A stretch of 64,000 nucleotides of DNA from Symbiopectobacterium purcellii_A (GTDB lineage: Bacteria; Pseudomonadota; Gammaproteobacteria; Enterobacterales; Enterobacteriaceae). Where the stretch lies: NCBI RefSeq assembly GCF_052050035.1, contig NZ_CP189882.1, positions 4,092,001 through 4,156,000 of the forward strand, read 5' to 3'. The position numbers and the translations under genes were made by a program. The notes beneath the pieces are model-generated. The model was not told the origin of the DNA, ran no database searches, and worked only from the letters and a program-made list of their open reading frames with translations. Positions 28,732-38,676 of the stretch are shown here, in pieces (within the stretch, counting starts at the first letter, position 1; the number at the start of each line of letters is the position of its first letter).

Positions 28732-29246
28732 TTATCGTGCGCTTTTATAGCTAAACGACTTAATTTTGATTACATTATTTAAATGAGCTATTCAATTGAT
28801 TTTAGACGTAAAGTGATATCCACACGGAAAAACGAAGGGTTGAGTATCCGAGAAACAGCGAAGCAATTTCGGATTGGCCCTGCCTCTGTATCGCGTTGGA
28901 TTAATCAAATAGAGTCAAAAGCATCGACCACGCGTCAGCGAAAGATCGATAAATCCGAGTTGATAAAAGATGTTGAACAATATCCAGATGCTTACCAAAA
29001 AGAACGTGCAGAGCGTTTTGGCGTTTGTCAGAAGGCCATTTGGCAAGCGCTTAAAAAGCTGGGATTGACCTATAAAAAAAACTCTACGTCATCCGAAAGC
29101 CGACGAAAACGCCCGGCAGGGATTTCAACAAAAAAAACAACAGTATGAAAAAGAAGGTAAACCTATTGTTTTTATTGATGAAAGTGGTTTTTCACACGAT
29201 ACCCCACGGACTCACGGCTATTCCCCAAAAGGTCAACGGTGTTTTG

Positions 29247-30555
29247 GAGACTGTAAAATAATCTGTGTAAATGGCATTTTGAGGAAAACCTTCAAAGGAT
29301 AACAAAATGCCTATCAGCAACGAACTTATTGACCAACTGCTTCAAGATTGTCACTCCCCTCAGGATCTGCTGGGTGAATCAGGCCTACTCAAGGTGCTGA
29401 CTAAAAGACTGGCGGAACGGGTTCTTGAAGCTGAGATGGAGATGCACCTTGGGTATGCTAAGCATGACCCGGCTGGTAATCATTCAGGCAACTCACGCAA
29501 TGGCAAGACATCCAAGAGCGTACGTAGCCAAAATGGGGAGATCGAGCTCGATATTCCGCGCGACCGCAACAGTACCTTCGAGCCGACACTGATCGGTAAG
29601 CACGAAAAACAGCTTAACGGCTTCGATGACCGCATTATTTCTCTCTATTCCAGAGGGTTATCAACCCGTGATATTCAGGCACACTTTAAAGAAGTCTACG
29701 GGGTCGATGTTTCCGCTGGCTTCATTTCTCAAGTGACCAATGCTGTGATGGATGAAGTTAAGCGCTGGCAGCAACGGCCGCTGGATGCGCTTTATCCCAT
29801 TGTTTACCTTGACTGTATTGTTGTCAAAAGCCAGGACGGCGGAGCCGTGGCCAACAAGTCTGTTTATCTGGCCCTCGGCGTCAACGGCCAGGGCGAAAAA
29901 GAGCTGCTGGGGCTATGGATAGCCAAAACTGAGGGGGCCAAGTTCTGGTTATCTGTGATGACAGAACTGAAAAATCGTGGGCTAAAGGACATCTTCGTCG
30001 CCTGCTGCGATGGCCTGAAAGGCTTTCCTGATGCCATTGAAGCTGTTTACCCGCATACGCGGGTACAGCTCTGCATTGTGCATCAGGTGCGGAACTCGCT
30101 GCGCTACGTCGGCTGGAAAGAGCGTAAGGCCGTTGCTGCTGACCTGCGCACCATCTATAGTTCCGCAACGCTAGAGGGCGCTGAAGAGGCCCTGGATGCC
30201 TTCGCGGCCAAATGGGATGAACAGTTCCCGACGATCAGCCCGTCGTGGAGAAATAATTGGGAACGTCTCATCGTCATTTTTGACTTTCCGCCGGAGATCC
30301 GCAAGGTTATCTACACCACCAACGCGATAGAGTCGTTAAATGCTTCATTGCGCAAGATAACGAAAACGCGACGAATATTTCCAACGGATGACTCGGTGAT
30401 AAAATTACTCTATCTAGCCTTGCATAATATCTCTGCTAAATGGACCTTGCCAATCAGAGACTGGAAACCTGCTATGAGCCAATTCATGTTGATGTATGGA
30501 GAACGAATCTCCGGTTAAGCAATGGAGCCATTTACACAAAATTCTTTACAGACTC
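29247..30555 (+). mobile_element. IS256-family element, 1309 bp, complete
   Basis: Termini GAGACTGTAAAATAATCTG and CAGACTC-ending right repeat. Flanks are GTGTTTTG on the left and GTGTTTGG on the right, an 8-bp duplication apparently altered by loss of one T. Length equals the copies at 31194 and 58666. Confidence 0.93.
29307..30518 (+). CDS. IS256-family (mutator type) transposase
   Basis: A 403-aa DDE transposase with an N-terminal helical region, the SRNGKTSKSVRS and IELDIPRDRN segments of the family, and the catalytic core (IVYLDCIVVKSQDGG, FVACCDGLKGFPDAI, YTTNAIESLNASLRK). It starts at 29307 (MPISNELIDQ) after AAAGGAT. Protein sequence is identical to the copies at 31231 and 58726, so all three are likely active and recent. 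Confidence 0.93.
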   Translation: MPISNELIDQLLQDCHSPQDLLGESGLLKVLTKRLAERVLEAEMEMHLGYAKHDPAGNHSGNSRNGKTSKSVRSQNGEIELDIPRDRNSTFEPTLIGKHEKQLNGFDDRIISLYSRGLSTRDIQAHFKEVYGVDVSAGFISQVTNAVMDEVKRWQQRPLDALYPIVYLDCIVVKSQDGGAVANKSVYLALGVNGQGEKELLGLWIAKTEGAKFWLSVMTELKNRGLKDIFVACCDGLKGFPDAIEAVYPHTRVQLCIVHQVRNSLRYVGWKERKAVAADLRTIYSSATLEGAEEALDAFAAKWDEQFPTISPSWRNNWERLIVIFDFPPEIRKVIYTTNAIESLNASLRKITKTRRIFPTDDSVIKLLYLALHNISAKWTLPIRDWKPAMSQFMLMYGERISG

Positions 30556-30945
30556 GTGTTTGGCCTGAAGAACTGGGGAGCTAGGGGAAGAACAAATGTT
30601 ATCGGCGCTTTATTAGGCACAACGCTGTTTGCTATCGGATTATTTGATATCAATATTAACAGCGATGTTTTCTATGCCTGGGTCACACAAGTCCTTATCC
30701 CAGTACTCCCTAAAAACAGTGTAATCATGATGGACAATGCCACTTTTCACAAAAAACATAATATTCAACAAGTCATCATCGATGCAGGGTATATGGTGGA
30801 GTATTTGCCTACATATTCGCCAGATCTTAACCCAATTGAGCATAAATGGGCACAAGCAAAAAGCAAAAAAAGAGAGATGGGTTGCGATACAGAGAGTTTG
30901 TTCTCAGTCCATATGGTGTAATCAAAATTAAGTCGCTTGGCTATA

Positions 30946-30993
30946 GTGCTTTGATCCGGCGATCCCCTGAAAGTTCGATTTATTCAACAAAGC
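30946..30993 (-). pseudogene. IS903-like left terminus remnant
   Basis: 48 bp equal the outer left end of the IS903-like element (ending ATTTATTCAACAAAGCC). Eleven bases (30994-31004) of IS256 sequence follow before the IS5-A element. Confidence 0.75.
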
Positions 30994-31193
30994 CTTGCGG
31001 AACTATAAGCGTGTTGCTTAATAGTGAAATAAGGGTGTTTCGGTGATTGAAGTAAATTTTACGCTGTTCTGAGATGGAAATTCCAAAGACCGGCGCTAAG
31101 GAGTAAGAAGGTATCATCAATAAAGGGTCTACGATTCCGTAAAATTTGGGTCATGCAACCGAGGCGCTTGATACCCGCGATGGCGTGTTCAAC

Positions 31194-32502
31194 GAGTCTG
31201 TAAAGAATTTTGTGTAAATGGCTCCATTGCTTAACCGGAGATTCGTTCTCCATACATCAACATGAATTGGCTCATAGCAGGTTTCCAGTCTCTGATTGGC
31301 AAGGTCCATTTAGCAGAGATATTATGCAAGGCTAGATAGAGTAATTTTATCACCGAGTCATCCGTTGGAAATATTCGTCGCGTTTTCGTTATCTTGCGCA
31401 ATGAAGCATTTAACGACTCTATCGCGTTGGTGGTGTAGATAACCTTGCGGATCTCCGGCGGAAAGTCAAAAATGACGATGAGACGTTCCCAATTATTTCT
31501 CCACGACGGGCTGATCGTCGGGAACTGTTCATCCCATTTGGCCGCGAAGGCATCCAGGGCCTCTTCAGCGCCCTCTAGCGTTGCGGAACTATAGATGGTG
31601 CGCAGGTCAGCAGCAACGGCCTTACGCTCTTTCCAGCCGACGTAGCGCAGCGAGTTCCGCACCTGATGCACAATGCAGAGCTGTACCCGCGTATGCGGGT
31701 AAACAGCTTCAATGGCATCAGGAAAGCCTTTCAGGCCATCGCAGCAGGCGACGAAGATGTCCTTTAGCCCACGATTTTTCAGTTCTGTCATCACAGATAA
31801 CCAGAACTTGGCCCCCTCAGTTTTGGCTATCCATAGCCCCAGCAGCTCTTTTTCGCCCTGGCCGTTGACGCCGAGGGCCAGATAAACAGACTTGTTGGCC
31901 ACGGCTCCGCCGTCCTGGCTTTTGACAACAATACAGTCAAGGTAAACAATGGGATAAAGCGCATCCAGCGGCCGTTGCTGCCAGCGCTTAACTTCATCCA
32001 TCACAGCATTGGTCACTTGAGAAATGAAGCCAGCGGAAACATCGACCCCGTAGACTTCTTTAAAGTGTGCCTGAATATCACGGGTTGATAACCCTCTGGA
32101 ATAGAGAGAAATAATGCGGTCATCGAAGCCGTTAAGCTGTTTTTCGTGCTTACCGATCAGTGTCGGCTCGAAGGTACTGTTGCGGTCGCGCGGAATATCG
32201 AGCTCGATCTCCCCATTTTGGCTACGTACGCTCTTGGATGTCTTGCCATTGCGTGAGTTGCCTGAATGATTACCAGCCGGGTCATGCTTAGCATACCCAA
32301 GGTGCATCTCCATCTCAGCTTCAAGAACCCGTTCCGCCAGTCTTTTAGTCAGCACCTTGAGTAGGCCTGATTCACCCAGCAGATCCTGAGGGGAGTGACA
32401 ATCTTGAAGCAGTTGGTCAATAAGTTCGTTGCTGATAGGCATTTTGTTATCCTTTGAAGGTTTTCCTCAAAATGCCATTTACACAGATTATTTTACAGTC
32501 TC
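31194..32502 (-). mobile_element. IS256-family element, 1309 bp, complete
   Basis: Perfect 8-bp duplication TGTTCAAC (31186-31193 and 32503-32510). It is inverted relative to the copy at 29247, with only ~640 bp between the two. Confidence 0.95.
31231..32442 (-). CDS. IS256-family transposase
   Basis: Identical 403-aa protein to the one at 29307-30518; intact start, core and C-terminus (SQFMLMYGERISG). It lies in inverse orientation inside an IS5-A transposase gene. The pair of inverted identical copies could invert or delete the 30.5-31.2 kb segment by recombination. Confidence 0.93.
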   Translation of the reverse strand: MPISNELIDQLLQDCHSPQDLLGESGLLKVLTKRLAERVLEAEMEMHLGYAKHDPAGNHSGNSRNGKTSKSVRSQNGEIELDIPRDRNSTFEPTLIGKHEKQLNGFDDRIISLYSRGLSTRDIQAHFKEVYGVDVSAGFISQVTNAVMDEVKRWQQRPLDALYPIVYLDCIVVKSQDGGAVANKSVYLALGVNGQGEKELLGLWIAKTEGAKFWLSVMTELKNRGLKDIFVACCDGLKGFPDAIEAVYPHTRVQLCIVHQVRNSLRYVGWKERKAVAADLRTIYSSATLEGAEEALDAFAAKWDEQFPTISPSWRNNWERLIVIFDFPPEIRKVIYTTNAIESLNASLRKITKTRRIFPTDDSVIKLLYLALHNISAKWTLPIRDWKPAMSQFMLMYGERISG

Positions 32503-33017
32503 TGTTCAACTGTAATACGGATGCCCGAGATTATTTTATTTTCTTGTTTTTGTTCAGGCGATAAAGGTCTTTTTCGAGTTCCTTTTTTTGGGATTTGTGT
32601 ATTAGGATGCTGTTTATCTATACCTTGAAAACCGGTATCTGCCCAGATGGTTACCTCAGGAGGAATATGGCGAATTATATCGACTTTATCGAGTAAGCGT
32701 TTATGGTGACGGCGCCCACTTTTGCTCATGGGGATAAATCCAATTTGCCTTGTTTCGTCAGTCATAATAAGCCCTTTTCGAGTGGTCTGTCTTTTCTTTC
32801 CCGAATACATTTTTTTTCGCCGACGCAGATTCTTAGGCTTTTGGACAGGTCGCTCTGTCCCATCAATAAAGACGTCTTTAACTCCAGGAAAGGCGCGAAA
32901 AAATTCCTCAGCAGAGCGAATTTGACGAGCGGGCAAAACACATTCTCGCCCCAAGGTCATCTCTAAAACCGGCAATAATATTTTTACCCAGCGACATACC
33001 CGTGTTCTATCTAAACC

Positions 33018-33206
33018 GGCTTTGTTGAATAATTTAACATGCTGATTTACATAATTATTATAACACTTCAACAACTAAGTTTTCCAGCCGTAATGCTTTT
33101 TATTGTGCTAACTACTTGATTTGTCGTTCTAACAAAATACAGTCTCTGTACATGCATTCTACCTAAAGAAGATGTAAATCAAACGGTTAAATTATTCAAC
33201 AAAGCC
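33018..33206 (+). repeat. MITE-1 (189 bp), third subtype
   Basis: Perfect 9-bp duplication ATCTAAACC (33009-33017 and 33207-33215), inside the IS5-A transposase gene. Confidence 0.95.
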
Positions 33207-33558
33207 ATCTAAACCAAAAAGAAGTCCTTGCAAATCATAGGTCGGATAACATTTTAAATACAATAAAATAAAAAGCAGTTTATCTAATGGGGTTGGGATA
33301 AATCCTTTCTGCCCTGCACCCATCTGCCGCTCGTGATCTTTTCGATTCTTTTTCCGATAAGTCAAATAACAAGCTGAAAATTCAGCGGCTAAATTTTTCA
33401 ATTCTTCGACTGATAATCCAATGATTGCTTTACATAAACGATTATCTCGTAACAACCGCTCTTTGTTGATCATTTCAAACCTTTATTCTCTAAGTTAAAC
33501 CTCTTTTTATTCTCAATAGCCTGACAAAAAATGCAAGTCTCTATTCAGCAACTAGTTT

Positions 33559-34694
33559 AATGAGCTGAAAATGTGCGAGCCCTGATGGCCTGTGGCCCTG
33601 ACTTCCAACTCACCGAGATCATTTCGGCTAACAATACCGCGTTGAAAATCGAGGCGACCGGGGGTTTTCTTCAACGCAGAGGCTGCTTTCACCCGCTGGC
33701 GCGGCGGGAAGTGCCACTGGCTGTGGCCAGAAAGCTGTGCGATGAGCGGTTGCACCAATTGATAGAAGGTGACGGCAGCAGAGACCGGATTACCGGGCAG
33801 GCTGCAGAACCAGGCCTGACGCAGTTTGCCGAAGGCGAACGGCTTGCCGGGCTTTATCGCCAACTTCCAGAAATGGATGTTACCCAAATCGTCCAGAATC
33901 TGTTTGGTGTAATCGGCTTCTCCCACTGAAACGCCACCGCTGCTGATGACCAAATCGGCCTCGCTGTCGGCGCGTTGAAACGCGTCGCGTAGGGCTGCCG
34001 GATCGTCGCGGATAATGCCGAGATCGAGAATATCGCAGCCCAGTTTTTCCAGCATCAGGCGCACGGCAAAACGGTTGGTGTCGTATATCTGCCCAGCCTG
34101 TAATGGCTGACCGATACGCTGTAACTCATCGCCGGTAGAAAATATAGCCACGCGCAGGCGACGCATTACGGTGACCTCAGGCACACCCAGCGATGCCAGC
34201 AGCGGCAAACGGGCTGGCCCCAATGCGCAGCCCGCCGCTAGGACGCGCGCGCCGCGCTGAATGTCTTCACCTGCCAGACGGATATTTTGTCCCGCCTTCG
34301 CGGGGTGCGTGAAGCGTACGCCGTTAGCCTCTGCTTCAGCGTATTCTTGCATGATAACCGCCTCTGTCCCCGGCGGAACCGGTGCACCGGTCATGATGCG
34401 GATACAACTTCCTGCGGGCCAGTCACCCACGAACGGGTTACCGGCAAACGCTTTCCCCGCCACGGGCAGCAGTGCATCACCCTGTGCCAGATCTGCCATG
34501 CGCACGGCATAGCCATCCATCGCGGCATTGGCAAAGGCGGGCACGTCGAGAGGGGAGGTAATGTCGGTGGCGGTGATGCGGCCCGCAGCCTGCTCAAGCG
34601 CGACGGTTTCGGTCTGCGCCAGCGGTGAAACCAGCGCCAGCATACGTTGCAGCGCTTGCTCAAGCGCGAGTAAACCTGAAGTAAATGCTTCCAT
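33559..34694 (-). pseudogene. moeA: Molybdopterin molybdenumtransferase MoeA, C-terminus lost
   Basis: MoeA inserts molybdate into adenylated molybdopterin. The gene reads from 34694 (MEAFTSGLLALEQALQRMLA) through the MoCF-like domain (SSGGVSVGEADYTKQ, IKPGKPFAFGK). It reaches GHQGSHIFSS, where the IS5-A terminus begins; the frame then ends after two residues. About 30 residues of domain IV are missing compared with the ~411-aa enterobacterial protein. moeB, normally next to moeA, is absent. The core active site is intact, so partial activity cannot be excluded, but loss is more likely. Confidence 0.85.
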
Positions 34695-35044
34695 GATGAC
34701 TCCATTCGCCGACGTCTTTGCGTCGGGAGATCGGGCAAAACGCGATACAGTGCACTGGGATTACGCCAGCCAAGTGATCGCTATTAAGTCAGAGAACACT
34801 CTGCGGGTGAACGTGACAACGTCAAGGTTATGGCAGGAAAGTGCGTCATCAGGGAGTAACACGCTTTAATACTGAACAGGTATAGACGGAATGATTATGT
34901 GCTGTACGCAATGTTATAAGAGACATATTTTATTCATTGCACGGCAGTTTTATGCTAAACCTCCCTCAGTGTGCTAAATAAAACTAAAACCGTTTTTCAT
35001 ACGGACTGGTTCTGCTGCAAGTTAAACAAGGAGAGACATCGTTC
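34695..35044. other. moeA-gsiA divergent intergenic region
   Basis: This 350-bp region holds the divergent promoters of moeA and gsiA. In E. coli and related species iaaA (isoaspartyl peptidase) precedes gsiA; no trace of iaaA coding sequence is visible here. A ribosome binding site AAGGAG lies at about 35029-35034. Confidence 0.6.
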
Positions 35045-36955
35045 ATGATATCCCATGCGCCCGTGCGTGAAGCGACTGATACTACACTGATTCTGCCCGA
35101 ACAGCAGATTCTGTCAGTGCGGTCACTGGGCGTGCGTTTTCACGCGCAGCGGGAGCCGGTATCGGTGATTCACGATCTCTCGTTAACGGTGGCTCGCGGT
35201 GAGACGTTGGCGATCGTTGGTGAATCCGGTTCCGGTAAATCGGTCACGGCGTTAGCGATCATGCGTTTGATCGAGCAGGCTGGCGGCGATATTCATCACG
35301 GTGAGATTCTGTTTCGCCGTCGTAATGGCCACATTCTGGATGTCACAACCGCCAGCCAGCGTGAGATGCGTCGTTTACGCGGTGCGGACATGGCGATGGT
35401 ATTCCAAGAGCCAATGACCTCGCTTAACCCGGTGTTTCCGGTGGGGGAGCAAATTGCTGAGTCCATTCGCCTGCATCAGGGCATGTCTGCGCGAGACGCG
35501 AAGGCAGAGGCGTTGCGCATGCTGGATCTGGTAAGAATTCCGGAGGCGAAAAGCGTGCTGGGCCGTTATCCGCACCAGCATTCAGGGGGTATGCGCCAGC
35601 GTATCATGATTGCCATGGCTCTCTCCTGCAAACCCACCTTGCTGATAGCCGATGAACCGACCACCGCGCTCGACGTCACTATTCAGGCACAAATCTTACA
35701 ACTGATTCAGCTATTGCAGCGTGAAATGGCGATTGCCGTGATTTTCATCACCCATGATATGGGTGTGGTAGCGGAAGTGGCCGATCGCGTGTTGGTGATG
35801 AATAACGGCCACTGTGTCGAAACCGCCGGCGTGAGCGAGATATTTGCCACGCCGCAGCATCTGTATACCCGTGCATTGCTGGCGGCAGTACCGACGCTAG
35901 GCGAGATGCGCGGGCGTAGCGAACCGGCACCGTTTTCACTGTATCTCAGCGATGCCTCAGTGCAGGCAATGGTCCCGCAAGCCCCGGCCAGCCGGACACC
36001 GGCGAGTCTACCCGAACCGTTGGCACCCGTGTTGCAAGTGCGTGATCTGGTCACGCGATTTCCGCTGCGCCGGGGAATACTCAACCGCGTTACCCATCAG
36101 GTACATGCGGTGGAGCACATCAGTTTCGATCTTTACCCCGGCGAAACGCTGTCGCTGGTCGGGGAGTCCGGCTGTGGAAAATCGACGGCCGCGCGCGCCT
36201 TGTTGCAACTGGTGCCGAGCCAGCGGGGCACGATCACCTTTGCCGGTGAACGCATTGAAGGTCTGGGCAGCGAGGCGCTGCACCGGATACGCCGCAATAT
36301 TCAACTGATTTTTCAGGACCCGTATGCCTCGCTGGACCCTCGTCTGACGGCAGGGTTCTCGATCATGGAGCCGCTGTTGGTCCACAAGGTGATGGATAAA
36401 CAGGCCGCTGAAGTGCGGGTGGCGCAACTGCTCAAGCGGGTGGGGCTGCTGCCAGAGCATGCCGGACGCTATCCGCATGAGTTTTCTGGTGGGCAGCGCC
36501 AGCGCATATGCATTGCGCGCGCACTGGCGCTAAACCCCAAAGTGGTGATCGCCGATGAGGCGGTCTCAGCGCTTGATGTCTCGATCAGAGCACAAATCGT
36601 CAACCTGATGATGGAATTGCAGCAGGAATACGGTATCGCGTTCCTGTTTATTTCTCACGATATGGCGGTGGTGGAGCGTATCAGTCACCGCGTTGCTGTG
36701 ATGTATTTGGGGCAGATTGTGGAAATCGGCCCGCGTCAGGCGGTGTTTGAGAATCCTCAACATCCTTATACCCGTAAACTGATGGCAGCAGTACCGATCG
36801 CCGATCCGGGCCGCCGCCATCACCGGCATGCACTGCTGGCGGATGATATACCCAGCCCTGTTCGGGCGCTGGGCGATGAACCAACGATCGCACCGCTGAT
36901 CGAGGTGGGTGAACGGCACTATGTGGCTCACCATACGATTGCGGGTGCTTATTGA
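35045..36955 (+). CDS. gsiA: Glutathione ABC importer, fused ATP-binding protein GsiA
   Basis: A 636-aa double ATPase that powers glutathione uptake at the inner membrane. The first domain has Walker A GESGSGKS (residues 59-66), signature SGGMRQR and Walker B LLIADEP. The second has GESGCGKS (~374-381), SGGQRQR and VVIADEA; here Ala replaces the usual Pro after the catalytic Glu, as in many oligopeptide-type ATPases. Length is close to E. coli GsiA (623 aa). It is the first gene of gsiABCD, with 27 bp to gsiB. Fully open, probably functional. Confidence 0.93.
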   Translation: MISHAPVREATDTTLILPEQQILSVRSLGVRFHAQREPVSVIHDLSLTVARGETLAIVGESGSGKSVTALAIMRLIEQAGGDIHHGEILFRRRNGHILDVTTASQREMRRLRGADMAMVFQEPMTSLNPVFPVGEQIAESIRLHQGMSARDAKAEALRMLDLVRIPEAKSVLGRYPHQHSGGMRQRIMIAMALSCKPTLLIADEPTTALDVTIQAQILQLIQLLQREMAIAVIFITHDMGVVAEVADRVLVMNNGHCVETAGVSEIFATPQHLYTRALLAAVPTLGEMRGRSEPAPFSLYLSDASVQAMVPQAPASRTPASLPEPLAPVLQVRDLVTRFPLRRGILNRVTHQVHAVEHISFDLYPGETLSLVGESGCGKSTAARALLQLVPSQRGTITFAGERIEGLGSEALHRIRRNIQLIFQDPYASLDPRLTAGFSIMEPLLVHKVMDKQAAEVRVAQLLKRVGLLPEHAGRYPHEFSGGQRQRICIARALALNPKVVIADEAVSALDVSIRAQIVNLMMELQQEYGIAFLFISHDMAVVERISHRVAVMYLGQIVEIGPRQAVFENPQHPYTRKLMAAVPIADPGRRHHRHALLADDIPSPVRALGDEPTIAPLIEVGERHYVAHHTIAGAY

Positions 36956-36982
36956 CAGAGGATACAGGGAGATACGATCACA

Positions 36983-38542
36983 ATGACACTTTTGACTCGC
37001 GTTAATCTGCTCACTGCCAAACGTGCGGGGGCGCTGGCAGTGGCGGCAGCCTTGATGGCGTCTGCACCGGCCTGGGCGGCGAAAGATGCTGTAATTGCTG
37101 TGGCATCCAACTTCACCACGCTCGATCCCTATGATGCCAACGACACCCTGTCACAAACGGTGGCGAAATCATTCTATCAGGGGCTGTTTGGCTTCGATAA
37201 GGACATGAAGTTAGTCAACGTGCTGGCCGAAAGCTATCAGGTCAGCGACGACAACCTGACCTATACCATCAAACTGCATACCGGTGTGAAATTTCATGAC
37301 GGCACCGATTTCAATGCACAGGCGGTGAAGGTAAACCTCGATCGCGCCAGCAATCCGGAAAATCGCCTGAAACGTTATAACCTGTTCAAGGTGATTGCCA
37401 ATACAGAAGTGGTGGATCCGCAGACGGTAAAAATCGTGCTTAAACAGCCGTTCTCGGCTTTTATCAACAACCTGGCACACCCTGCTGCGGTGATTATTTC
37501 ACCTGCCGCATTGCAACAATACGGTAAGGACATTGGTTTTCATCCGGTGGGTACTGGCCCTTACAAGTTTGTCACCTGGAACCAGACGGACTATGTGAAA
37601 GTGGAGAAATTCTCCGGTTATTGGCGTGCCGGGCTGCCCAAACTCGACAGTATTACCTGGCGTCCAGTCGTGGATAACAACACCCGCGCCTCGCTGCTCC
37701 AGACCGGCGAAGCGCAGTTTGCGTTCCCTGTGCCATTTGAGCAGGCCAAGGTGCTGGAGAAAAATGATCAACTGGCGGTGGTGACATCGCCTTCTATTTT
37801 GCACCGTTATCTCAGCTTCAATGTCACACAAAAGCCGTTTGACAATATCAAGGTGCGGCAGGCGATTAACTATGCCATCAACAAAGAGGCGTTAATTAAG
37901 GTGGCATTCTCAGGTTACGCGGTGCCGTCACAGGGACCGTTGCCAAAGAGCATCGATTTTGCCCAGCAGTATCAACCGTGGCCTTACGATCCGGCAAAAG
38001 CGCGCGAACTGTTGAAAGAAGCGGGCTACCCGGATGGATTCACCACCACACTGTGGGCATCGCATAACCACAGTACGGCGCAGAAAGTACTGCAATTCAC
38101 CCAGCAGCAGTTGGCGCAAGTGGGGATTAAAGTGCAGGTTACGGCGATGGATGCCGGGCAGCGTGCCGCCGAAGTAGAAGGTAAGGGCGTGAAGGAGACT
38201 GGCGTGCGTTTGTTCTACACCGGCTGGTCTGCCTCAACCGGGGAAGCTGATTGGGCGCTGACGCCGGTGTTTGCCACGGCGTCTTGGCCACCGGCGCTGT
38301 TTAATACGGCGTTTTACAGCAGCGAGCAGGTGGATGCCGATCTGGCGAATGCGTTGAAGACTACCGATCGTGCGCAGAAGGAAAAACTGTATAAAGACGC
38401 GCAGGACAAAATCTGGGCGGATGCCCCTTGGGCGTTTTTGGTGACGGAACAGCTGGTTTCAGCTAACAGCAAGAAACTGAGTGGGTTCTATGTGATGCCT
38501 GATACCGTATTCAGTTTTGATGAGGCTGATTTGGCGCAATAA
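36983..38542 (+). CDS. gsiB: Glutathione-binding periplasmic protein GsiB
   Basis: A 519-aa SBP_bac_5 family solute-binding protein. It has a long signal peptide (residues 1-36, AGALAVAAALMASAPAWA) cleaved before AKDAVIAVASNFTTLDPYDA. There is no lipobox cysteine, so it is periplasmic. It captures glutathione for the GsiC/GsiD channel. Length matches E. coli GsiB (512 aa). A stable hairpin follows the stop, which commonly keeps binding-protein mRNA more abundant than the permease part. Confidence 0.93.
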   Translation: MTLLTRVNLLTAKRAGALAVAAALMASAPAWAAKDAVIAVASNFTTLDPYDANDTLSQTVAKSFYQGLFGFDKDMKLVNVLAESYQVSDDNLTYTIKLHTGVKFHDGTDFNAQAVKVNLDRASNPENRLKRYNLFKVIANTEVVDPQTVKIVLKQPFSAFINNLAHPAAVIISPAALQQYGKDIGFHPVGTGPYKFVTWNQTDYVKVEKFSGYWRAGLPKLDSITWRPVVDNNTRASLLQTGEAQFAFPVPFEQAKVLEKNDQLAVVTSPSILHRYLSFNVTQKPFDNIKVRQAINYAINKEALIKVAFSGYAVPSQGPLPKSIDFAQQYQPWPYDPAKARELLKEAGYPDGFTTTLWASHNHSTAQKVLQFTQQQLAQVGIKVQVTAMDAGQRAAEVEGKGVKETGVRLFYTGWSASTGEADWALTPVFATASWPPALFNTAFYSSEQVDADLANALKTTDRAQKEKLYKDAQDKIWADAPWAFLVTEQLVSANSKKLSGFYVMPDTVFSFDEADLAQ

Positions 38543-38556
38543 GTGGCGCTGGGTTT

Positions 38557-38585
38557 TCTCGGCCGCGTAATAGACGCGGCTGAGA
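38557..38585 (+). promoter_or_regulatory. Stable intercistronic hairpin gsiB-gsiC
   Basis: A 12-bp stem TCTCGGCCGCGT / ACGCGGCTGAGA (one G-U pair) with a 5-nt loop AATAG, without a T-run. It starts 15 bp after the gsiB stop. Likely an mRNA-stabilising or partially terminating element. Confidence 0.6.
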
Positions 38586-38676
38586 ACCTGGTCGTTTTCG
38601 TGTTGCCGTCGCGCGAGGAACAAGGCGCGGCGAACGCTATGCCATACAATGAAACAAGAAGGATAATCATGTTGTT

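Larger units (their letters stand above)
28748..30943 (+). mobile_element. IS630-like element copy 5, split by IS256
   Basis: Both IS630 ends are present (TA at 28746-28747 and 30944-30945). IS256 interrupts it at 29247-30555. The right flank IS903 left-end remnant (30946-30993) shows that the IS630 originally sat in an IS903-like element. Confidence 0.9.
31007..33558 (-). mobile_element. IS5-A element with nested IS256 and MITE-1
   Basis: Both ends are present (AAGCGTGTTGCTTAATAG at 31007 and the complement of AAACTAGTTGCTGAATAG at 33558). IS256 sits at 31194-32502 with 8-bp repeats TGTTCAAC. MITE-1 sits at 33018-33206. Removing both restores a 299-codon transposase. The left end lies within moeA; the other side lies in IS256 sequence. 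Confidence 0.9.
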
